A stretch of DNA of 64,000 nucleotides from Echinostoma caproni. Lineage: Eukaryota > Platyhelminthes > Trematoda > Plagiorchiida > Echinostomatidae. Numbering within the stretch: the stretch's first letter is position 1; every line of letters starts with the position of its first letter. The stretch covers positions 31,827-95,826 of the forward strand of contig UZAN01040045.1 of the NCBI GenBank assembly GCA_900618425.1, in the 5' to 3' direction. The translations under genes were made by a program, and so were the position numbers. This document shows, one piece after another, positions 49,801-61,800 of the stretch. The notes under the pieces were generated by a model, which was not told the origin of the DNA, ran no database searches, and was given only the letters and a program-made list of their open reading frames with translations.

Positions 49801-52800
49801 TGAACTCGAAAGTGGGGTGACTGAATGGCTGCATCTATTTAAAAAATAGCCCACTTCCTGAACGAATAGGCGTGATAAGAGAGAGTATCAACTGTTGAGT
49901 AGGTATGGAAATATTAAGCAGCGGACGGCGTTCGCAAGATTGTATCAGGCCTCCTGGTCTGTGGTCTACCCGTTTTTTACAGGCATTCAACTTACCCACG
50001 TTGTTCATCAACACAGTGATACTGCTTTCTGCTATGGCCATAACCTGTTACTGTTTTCTCGTTTGATGGAACATATGAGTAATCAGACCCACTTAAAGTG
50101 GGTCACGGAAGATGAAGTTTGATGATTGTAACAAATGCAAACCGAAATCGATAGGGATCCAATGTCTTTATGAATAAGATTTACGTGTCAAAGTGAAGTT
50201 AAGTCAAGATAAATACGAGGGAAAACAATAATGTGACAATCTCTTTTTCGTTATTCCTCATCCTAAGCTCTTCTCTGTGCACGGTGAAAAAGAAAAATAT
50301 ATTCCCATAAGATAATGTGATGCGCTGAAAAAACCCACATGTTGAATTTCGCGAGAGATTATATCATATATTATTATATATCATTATATTATTCATGAGC
50401 AAACGAACAAGTGTATGAAGTGATTGGATGGTTTCACAACATACTTCTCATGAGAGACAAACAACAAATTGTACAGAACCAATAGTATTGCTTACCTGTT
50501 TTCCGTTATGTGTCACAGACTGAATGATGGTGTTCAATGTTTTGAATGAGACAGCCACATCCAAAAGGTGACATGCATAAAGGAAATAGTTGAAGTTGCC
50601 GAAGAAAGATGCAGCAAAATAAACGGCCAGATAAAGGAACGACTGAAAGGTAAAACCATGGATGGATTAATAGACAAGGGATTGTTACTGAGAGGTTCAT
50701 TGTACCCATGTAACATCGATATAGTTCGTAATCAAAATAAATACGTGGTTGAGGCAAACCACTCACTATTACGAAGGCAGTACTTATTTATGCGAACAAC
50801 GTTCGGTAAGCTCCTATGAAATTCCTAAAACAATCCTCAGAGCATCAAACAAACGAGCTGAATTATTGAATCACATCTGTTTCATTACATCTTTTTTGCG
50901 ATGACCTTTGAGTGAAACCTTAAAAGCTGCGCATCGTTCCTCACAGCCTGATACTGGACACTGGAGTGCCCGACAAACTATTGATACGATGCGCTAACCC
51001 CTAGGACTATTTGAATCAGATCCCAGTAGCATTCTACATGCGAACACTAGATGATCTAATGATCATCCATCAGTGTCGTTGAAAGTCCTTGGACCTTACA
51101 GAAACTTCCTGTTATAAATCAAGGCACTGAGTTGACTCTTGTGTTATTAAAAGCTAACTATTTTATCGCAATGTTTGAAAGTTATTTCCTCTGGCGTGGA
51201 AACGCAGATCCGATATTTTGCACTGCCCAATGGTAATTTATAAAATACAGTGTGCAACCGAGTGACCAAAAGAGGACAGACTATCATGATAACGGGTCCC
51301 AGACAGGACGAAACAGCTGTCCAGTGCTTTTTGTTGGTTATCACAAACATTTCCATCCCATTAAAGTAAAAGGTAGTTGTTTATCTTCACCATCATTATC
51401 TTTATCTGTAATCTGGGTCATCACTGAATATCTACACTACATTCCCAAATTTCCATTTTAAACAGGAAGTTTGGTCTGGCAGGGGTTTTAGTTTAACATG
51501 CTCGTCTGTTTTCGTTATAGGTTCAATCAATATGTAGTTAGATCAAAACAGAAGTTAATTTGTAGCACCCTCCATTGCATTAGACCGGAGCAGAAAATTG
51601 ATCGACCGACTGAAATTATTTAGATGTTGCATTCAGTTCTCTGAGACAGTTTACAAGGCTCAAAACAGCGAAACATGAGATACAAAAAGTAGAATGTCAA
51701 AGTACTTACGATATCCGTGAATACCACACCCCATTTCCAAATCAAGTATTGTAAATCCATTCCAGTAAACCTAAAACATAAAGATGAGGTGATTCAACCG
51801 GATAAAACATTGTTTTGTTAATTCAGTTTGCTTTCTGCACTATGCGAACTTACTAAGAGACACGAATCATAGAAATTCAACGGAGAGATAGGTTTAGGTG
51901 GAATATTTTCATATATGTTGAATATGAAATTGAAACTGCACAAAGCTGGTTCTGAATACACAGATTGATAAACCAATGATGGAAAAACTGGCTCTCTGTA
52001 TTTCAACTCATTCACTATTTCAACTTTTCCTAATAACTTGCTTGAAGTGTGATTTATAGTTGCTCTGCTGAAAGGTTCGTTGAGATAAAGTATAACACAA
52101 CTATTATGATCAATATCGGACCACGATTCTAGCTATAACAGAGATCAGGATGTGAATTGTCAACCGCAGCATGACAGATAAAAATCTGCAATAGCAGCAA
52201 TATGTTCACTTTTGCCGCTCAATTTATCAAGACTCACATGCTCATGATGGAACTGTTGGATGCCGTCGCATCCGGAACGGGTTTATCCATGCCCAACAGC
52301 CTTGTGATTTCATCGTAATCATACTGCACCGAGTATTTGTTGCGGACCTTCTTCTTCACGAATTTACCCCAGTACATTTGCGGAAATGATGGAGTCGAAA
52401 GGACCAATTTATCCCAATGTGCACGCAAATTATCCTCAGCTGGCTGCTGTGATATCCACATCCCTTCGAACTCCAGCATGCGAGAAATTTCCTTCTCCCG
52501 TTTGAAGATGACCAGAGGAACCTTTGATTAGAAATGATCCAGACGAAAATCAATGCAAATTAGATAGACAAGAGATAAGTATCATCAAAAACAATATAAG
52601 TGCGAATAGGAAGGAAAGTAAGTATTGCTGGATGTATAAAGAGCTATCTTAGCAACATAATAATGTGATATAGAGGTGCGAGGCTTGAATAAAAAGTGTT
52701 ACGTATTTCGTTGGTACATCAGCACCAAACTAAATAAATTTCTCTGCTTTATGTAGTCCTATCCGGAATGTTATTTTTTGACGAATCTGTGATTGTAAAA

Positions 52801-55800
52801 AAGGATTTATACCACATTACCAAGCACCCGAATAACTAAGTGGCATAATTATGGCGTACCCGTGGGTAAAGTTACGGACGAAGATGTATAACTTTATGGA
52901 TTCTAACGGACGATGCATATGAGAAAAACACCCTAAACAGAAAATTCGAATATTATTGGCTATTCATAAAATTTTCTGATCTCCGGCTAAAGATCAGTAC
53001 ACGGTGCAGGTTGAGTTGACAGCGTTTTGCGTCAAATTGAAGAAAATCCCGACACAATGTTGTAAAATCGTCTGTGTTATTAGTGCCACTGAATGGTCAG
53101 TTAAAACGCTAGTCAGTTGACTCAAACTCTGATATATGTAGCGTAGAATTTTATTCCGTCTATGGTGCAGAAACTTGAAGAAAGAACCTTTTGCTGCATA
53201 ATATCATACCATATGATTAGGTCTGGATAGATATAAGTTCATCCCTTCAGATGAGATAATTCAAGTGCAATCAATATTATCGACTAAAGTATGAATTGTA
53301 AACAAGTAAATGAACGTACTTTGAGATAATAATATGCTACCAGCATGCTAAACGATAAAATGGTATGTATGACCGCCAGCACTGCAATCAGCGGAGCTAT
53401 GTACGCATTTGAATCGGATAGCGTGATCCACTCTTCTGGTTCGGGNGTTCGGGTGCATCGGAATCCCCTGAATCTCCGCCCGTACCGCCCATATCTGCTG
53501 CCATTCGTACCGCTTCTCCAGCCGCATTGATGATAGCCTCTCCCATCACATCATCTAAACCTTCCTCACCTTCACCAGGTTGCGCAGTGTGAACCTGTTG
53601 AGTGAAAAGAAACAAAAGGTACAGATTAACGATGCTTTCTTCTGCATTCAGCCTCATGTGGATACAAACGGAGATTTCTGTCCTTCTGGAACAATGGCAT
53701 TGGATATCCGGAGAGCACATTCTTTTTTTAATTTTGTGTTCAATTATATTTTTACCTGGTGTTTTCAGGTCATTCTTTTGCAAGTTCGGCATCTAAAATC
53801 CGATTAACTGTTGCAAAATTTACTTTGAAATATGGGACATCTACACAAACTTTAGAAGTTTCCCGTCTTTATTTTATTAACATATTAACGCGAAAACCTG
53901 CCAGCCATGAAGTTGTTTATCTTAACTGTAAATGGGCTGCAGAATTGGATGATTATATCATGGGAGGGCTTAAACAGCTCACTAAGAACCAGTTTTCTCT
54001 CACATAAGATCTTTCAAAAACTCATGAAAGTAGTTAGACAGGTTTTGCAGTTGCATTAAGTTTCGTGAAAAGAAAAACTCAAAAGTTGCCTTCTAGTTAG
54101 TTAAAATGAAATAGTGTTGAAGCGCAAATAAGACAACGGATTAGTAAAAATGCGGCCACAGGAACGTAGATTCCCCTACCTTGTGCAAATTTACTTCAGA
54201 AGGGCTAAAATTTAAAATCATTGGAGCGATTGCTAAGTAAGTTGGTGGCACAAGTTGTCTGAAATGCATGAGCCTTATATCTTAAGTTCTAAGGGATGAA
54301 TAAGGCCCCTCAATGATAACATATTCTACTCAAAATTCTATAGAAGCAATCATAAATTTGTTGATATGTGCGAAAGAGAATGTACCTTCATGTAACAACA
54401 ACAATTGAAAATGTCGGATTTATCAGTAAGCAGATGGAATTATTGTTTAAATAAACACCTCGTACATGCTGATCTGTTTTCATCTGCCTGCAGCGGGAAC
54501 CACAGTATCCTGTTTCCCTGGATCATCCACCTACATTATCAATCTGAAAATGTTGTTATCCGATTGCACTAGTATACGTTATATACTTGTTTGCGTTTGA
54601 AATTACATTGAGGGTATTCGAAGTCTTTTAGTATTAGTTCCTGTTTAAAAAATGATTTTCTATGACGAGTAATGGTTTACCAAAACCTCCATGAAGAAGA
54701 TTTTTTTGAATAGAGGATACAAAAGCGCAGAGTTTCAAAATTTATTGCTGAAACAATTTTGCTGCACCGCATTAGGCACATATTCCAGTTGAAATACATG
54801 ATAAAAAATAATAAGTTACAGCTACCGGTAATTAAATGTTGATGGTCCATTTTAACCAAATCTAGGTAAGAGTTAAGAATAACTCATTCTGCTCCCGTTG
54901 TTCAGGTTTCCATTTCTTTATAGCAGACGCCCTGCAACCTGGCGCAAATGGGAGTTTTGTACGAAAAAAGCACACACCTTTGAATGCAATGGTCATGTTC
55001 ACTTTCCAGTTTGTGATAAATCTCGCAACGTTGTGCTATTTACTTGACGCTATGAGTAGAAGAAATAAGACAATTGTGCACTATTCTATGTCAACGTATC
55101 ATAAACTGCTAAAAAACCGTAGAAATACCCAACTACTAGTGCCCTCAATGAGAATCTAGCATATTGGAACTAGTACAGTGCATTTCGCGTTCAAATCACT
55201 ACAGGGTCTGTGGATAAGCAACCTTAGGCACTCCTCAAAATAGATGCATCCGCTGTACAGTGTTTTTTCGGTTTTCGGTGGTACGACAAAGTGATATTGG
55301 AGGATTATTGTTTTGTTAGTTTAACATTCATTCACGTATAAAAAGGCTCCAACCCATTAGTCATAAGTTAACCCAGTAAATTACGAGATGCAACTGTATC
55401 CTATCATGCTAGAAGCAACATTTTCCCAATCCATCTCTGCACCCCAGCACACAGTCATCAATGCTCATGATTTCCATACGGTTTGCCCAAAATAAAAACA
55501 TCTTAATGATCAGGTTTCACTTATATTCTTGACGCTTCGAAGTTTATCCTGTAAATAGAGTTGTATTGACTTTGTTTACACTTTTATGGGAACTACATTG
55601 TTTAATGAAAGAATAGAGGCACTTTAAAATTAGATTTAATAGGACAATTATTGATAAACTTCCAGACTCTAAAAGCAAGTCAGTGGTGTTGACAATTATT
55701 CATCTCTTGGAGAAAACGAACATCAAATATTACTTTTCTACGATTTCGGAAAACCTAGAGCAATTTCAGGTATGTGTCATGAGGTCTAGCAACCTGGTTT

Positions 55801-58800
55801 GCTGCTTCCTATACTGGTGATACGGTATTTCTAATATTTCTATCATCAGTTCTCAGAAATCATGAAATGCAATAAACAACCCAGATGCATTACTTTGAAG
55901 AAAAGTAGCAAGAAGTTGATGACGAAGGCCAGGATCAGAGCGCTAATCTTGAAGCGATAGAAGTTGCTGGCAAACACAGAAATGACGTATGCTCGTGTGT
56001 TGAACTGGGGGGTCTTTTCCTCTTCGGTGGCTTCAGCTTCGCGTTCGGCCGGTTTGATTTTGATCGGTTCAAGCACTGCCGTTTGTAGTGGTGGAGCAGA
56101 AACAACCCCCGCGGTTCGGAGCGTTGTACTGATCCGATGACCTGTGACCAAAGTGAAGGTCGAAATGATATGAGCAATTCATTTTAATGCGGTAAAATTA
56201 TAATCACATCGGGGGGCGAGTTAAATAAGTAAATTCAAATAACCACCACATGCACTTACTGGATCCGTCCAGTGTAGTCACAGTTGGACTAGGTGTGATA
56301 TGGGAAGGTGATATGACGGATGACGAAGCTGCAGCCGCTGCTTTGCGTTGCATATATTCTTCCTCCATTGCTTCCAGCTCCGTAGGATCGACTCGCTCCA
56401 GCAGGAGCTGTTGTTCTTCTGATAATAGCCACCACTGTTGTTCCTTGGAAACAGTAGAAACATCGAACTCATTAAAGCATTCCGAAAGCTCATGCATGAG
56501 TAATCCACGAACTTCAATATTATTCGTGAGGAATTTCAGCAAGCCGCCACACAGAGTATCAACATGAGGAAAATAAGAAAACCAGGTTAACAATGACACT
56601 GGTTGCTTACAAAAGAATGCCATATCATTAATTAACCTATGGTTTCCGACAACGAATTTGTGAATACAGGCCAACAGATCAGAACCAATAGAAATCTCTG
56701 TCCCTGTTTAGTGTGCATCGGAAAATGAGCAGCTAGGACCAGTGAAAGTCCAAAACTCTTGTAAATTTTTGTCATTCTACATCCCAATCGGTCATTTTTC
56801 TCTGATTATCTCAGTGTTGTGTTTTAAAGATTGAAATGCTCATATATAAATGAAAATTGTTCAGATTGTACGCTAAAATATTTCATTATTATGCTTCGTC
56901 GAGCTGTTGGTCGAACTTTTGCTTTGAAAATCGTTTATCTTGGTCCCAGTCATTACCAAATTCTATGCTGTGAAGGGATTCCTGGTAGCTACTATAATTA
57001 AGTGCAATATATGTGGCAGAGCTGACCACAACGTTAAGGGGATAAGAACAACCAATGAGAAATTTCGTGAGGTCGATCGCAGTTGCACAACCCCATCTTA
57101 GGTGACCGTGATTTGGGTTATTATGTAGTTAGATCCCTAGGGACAGACGGAAGCTTCTCGGTGTTGTATAATCAACTCTTACGACTAGCACTACACAAAT
57201 ATACAAACTTACTTGTGACGTCATTGAGACCGACACTGGCCGACCAGATGAATCTAATGCCTTTAACCGACTCGCTTTCCGTTCCGCATCCCGATCAGAG
57301 GCCATAGCCAAAATGATTTGCCAGACAAAGCGAACCGTGAAAGACACACAGCGTCCGAAACATATGAGAATGCCGATTTGTAAGCCCATAAAAGCAAGCA
57401 CTATGTCCGTGAAGCTCATCTGACGCAAAGTTGCCCAACCGGAAGCCAAATAGGATGGACGTACACACCGAAATATTGTGGAGAAAACACGACTGACTAA
57501 TGCCAAATGTGTGATCTCCAAGAATCGATTAAAGGCAGCCACCTGTGAATCAAGGCAAATAAATTGAATATCATCTTACAACAATAGATAGCGACACGGA
57601 ATCCATTGGATACATCATGATGCACTGGGGGACATATATATTTAGAGTTATCTGCTGGGGAGGATAATACCACTTCGGATGAGTTTTCGAACTATCTCCT
57701 AGGGTAGACATCCGCTTAAACAATAGCGTTTTCCAGTGAATCTGTCCATTTGTGGGTTTCATATGATTTAAACGACATTTATTCTTACATAAAACTGGTA
57801 GTATTTCTAAAACACTCGTAAAAAATATACATTACACACTAACGAGGAAAACAACAGATTATTTAAGAATCACATAAACTAGCAACGTTTGGCTTACCCG
57901 GCTCAATGTCATATCCGCCTCATCGCCGTTAATTTCCTGTGCGTGCTGCATTTCAAAAATGGTATCCTCACAAAAGTTTACAAAGCATTCTAGCTTTTCC
58001 TTGTCACCACTTTCCCCAACCACGGAATGCAAGAATGATCGCTTCGATTCCTTGATTTGTGGTGCTTCCCATTGGTCAATATGTTGTTGTCGGATCTCGA
58101 AATACACACGTTCTATGCGCCCGTTCGATCCGGTAATTTCAATTCGACCTAGATGAGGCTCAAACACATCTAAAACACCGCGTGCCTTCTCGACGAGACG
58201 TTCAAGCCTGATATAAAAAGGAGCAGAGGAATGAGTCGTCGTCGTATAACGGCAAATATGCATGTTGGCATTGGGTATTGTTGCCACGCTAAAGGCAGCA
58301 TGCATGATGAAAACTTCACAATGAAAATAGAAAGTACTGTTCACAATAACATTTTAAAATCGAAGTAATTCATGTGAGATGGATTAGCAGTCATTTTGAA
58401 AAAATGAATTAACCAAAGAAAATAACCGGAGAATGGAAAGAGGATTTAATATAGAGTGAATGAGTGTTCTATCAGTTCCTCAAGTTAATTATGAAACATG
58501 ACTCCAATTCCTACCTTAGGATCCGGCAAGCAAAGACATTTACCTTGGATCAAATGGCACATGTTCTGACAAGTTCGTTAGCAAAAGTGCGAAATTGAAA
58601 CCGATATCCTCGGCTGGGTTGTAAAATCGCTCAGTAAATTCTTTGAAATCCACTTTTCCATCGGCATTCGTGTCCACGCAGGCGATAATGTAACTGATTT
58701 CCTCCCTGAACGTAATAAGCAGCAGATGAGTACACAGCATCTTGAGGTACGTATTATAAATAACGTGAATGATTTCGTTCTCATAATTTGATTAATGTTA

Positions 58801-61800
58801 CACAACACTGGTCAGTGTTATATATTCGAAACATATAACATGTAAAACTTTCGGATCAGTCACACTGAATGTTTTGTGTGAGGAAGTAGGGGAAAAATCT
58901 GACAAATCTGTTCAATAAACAGTCACATCATTCCTAGAACAGAGGATAATTTCCAGTGAGGAACAGTCCTATGCACAGTGAAATTGGACCTTTTGCTCTG
59001 CCAGATCAACTGCTACTGCAACGTACCGACTGTTAACTTTTCAACTTTTTAGTGCCTGCTGCACATTTCGGTTAAACAATCTAATAGCTGAAAGACCTAT
59101 CCAACGTTCACAGAGAAGACAAAAAGAATTCTTTCCATTTAAACCCTATGAAGCAATAAACGAATCGGAAATATGAGGAACATGTTAGTCGGCGTCAGGA
59201 AATGGTACATGCAGTTACAACGTGAGTTGGATATCATTAGGTAAAGTATCTCTGGGAGGCAAATTTGTCTAGAAGAAAGCTAGTTAAAACATTGAGGTTT
59301 CCCAATCCTTAAAATGAAAGCTGAAACAAAACTTCCATCAGTTTTGTGCTGCTTATACTTCTAACAGACTTCTGTTGGTTATCTGCAGAAGATTCGCAGT
59401 CTAGGTGAAGACTCGAAATAAAATATTTGCGAAGCATAAAGTGAACATTTTGCGTCCATTTGATAGCACCGTTTAACATAATTTAGAACTACATTTCATT
59501 TTAGTGAAATTTTTGTTGTTCAAGTTCCCACGTCAGCTACCATTGACAAGAATGTGTAAGATAAAGGATTATCTCAAATAGACTGATTATGACATTCCGT
59601 CTCAAATGCCGAGTATAGTGGTATATTTAGATCACTAAGTCATTCTACCAATTTAAGTTAGATTAGTTGGTTTTGCACATAAAATATGTTATACCATTGA
59701 AGCACTTATCGATTTGCTGGATAAAAATCATGTCGCTCATTTCTGTTTAGCAGAAATCTGAGATCTTGACCGTGACAGGTTAGAAAACTACACAGAATAC
59801 AATGTACTTTAGATTCGTATAACATTTTTAATTATTTTATTTTATGACTAAATACTACCGGTATTATAGAGATCATGGAATCTAAACAATGGTATTACTG
59901 GTAATAAAGCGATCTGGCTTGGTTATTTATAAGTTTCAGCTAAAAAAGAAAATGAAATGTGAGGTGGTGTTTCATAGAAACGTGTGTATAACAGCTATTT
60001 ATTTAGAGTATTGGATAAATTAATTCACCTACACTTTAATTACTTGGTGCAGGGAGCAGAGGAAACATCAACTGAAAGGTTTGGAAGCGCTTTATAACTG
60101 TTTCAGCGCTAATGGGTCTTAACAGCAGTGGGAATCTATCGACCCTAATAGAGATTAAACTCGGAGCCAAACAATTAACCATCAAACAACCGATCAGATA
60201 GCTTTTTTCAGGAGTATTTGACGGCGCTCATCTCGATAATAGCTACTAGGGTACTGACCTGGGCACAAGTGTTCCGCATCTGACCCTTATAGTTACAAGT
60301 GAGTTTATTTAATACGGGTACCAAAATTAGATCTTGGAAAATGAACTACGTGGCCTCGGATCACTACGCACTTCTCGGTTGAAGTGTTCAGTTCCTTTCA
60401 GTTTTTTACAACCATTGACCGTGCAATTTCGTGCACCGGTTTTGGTTTCTATCTTTTGGATTCTCAACCCCAAATAGTCCCAGGTGAACAACGTCAGAAA
60501 ATGAATGACGTTGAACTTACGCCGTGTACGTTTTCTGTTGCTCCAAAGCCGTTCGAAATTCCCGATGTGAAATCCAGCCATCTCCATTCACATCAAAGGC
60601 CTGAAATACAAAACGTGAGAGTAACCATTTACCAGTGTGTAAAGAACGATCCTTCTTATGATAGCAATTAGGATACGAATAGTTCCAGGAAAAACAGAAC
60701 ATGCAGGCAGGAGAAAAATGATGAGTGAGTAGACTTATTCAATAAATACTTACTCTATTTGCTCAATGTTCCTTCAAAATAGGTGATAATTAATTTGATT
60801 ATTAGTAATTATGAGTGATTTCAGCCAAACTACAATAGTAACTGTATTAAAAATCTATGGACTAAAAACGGGCTAGTGATAGATGTTCTATAAGAATAAT
60901 AATATTAATGATAAACTCTTTTCGAGTTATGAGGCATAATGGGGGTTTCCTGTTCACTGATAACAATAAAAATGAAAATTAAGTGAATGCATTCAAATAG
61001 CAGAAACCTCAGCAAAGAGACATACCAGAAACGCATCCGACGTAGTTATCGCTTTCATGCGCAGAAAGATATCGAAGAACTTCAAGATCATCTGCAAAAG
61101 GATAGAACTGCATTACGCTGAGAACAATAAAACGGGCATTTGTCATGAGGTGCATCATTCCAATATCAAATTCATTAACCATGCACTTAAACAAAGGGGG
61201 CAAACTGCTCTTCTATTCTCCTTTAATATAGCTAAACATTAGAACAATCTAATGCCGCTGGATATCCAGCTGCAAATCATCTGTTTTAGCCTGCAAGTAA
61301 CGTACAATAAGGATTAATTTCATTGTGATGATAGAAATAGTAACACGTTCCTTTTGGCACATATCGGATTCAGACTAGCATGAAACGGATTTATCTATGA
61401 AATAATATTTTTTCAACTTATAGCGTGCCCATTTATTTGAAATAGACATTTCTGTAATGATCGCCAAAAATCACTGGAAAGCTGTTTCTTCCTTGCTGCC
61501 ACCAGTCAGCAGTGCAGACGCTTTGTGCCGCTCCCAGGAATCCATTCGCAAACTTTGAGTTGATGGAATCAACCCCTACCTCTGGGTTCCACATTCGAAA
61601 CTCTAGACTTTGAGCGAGAAGTCCAATCAAATCGATAATATTGTGTTTGGTTTCGCGTATCAGATTGTTCGTAGGCACTAGGATGTGCGAAATGGATGTT
61701 CCAACCTGTCCTGCTCGCAAAAATCTTCAATCTAAAACTCCAATGGGGTAGCTGTTGCCAAAATCACTACGAACATATAACTCACTGCTATCTCACTCGG

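Noticed and set aside
56250..56567. Ser-rich open frame of 105 codons on the plus strand
   Set aside because: It is antisense to the RyR linker exon.
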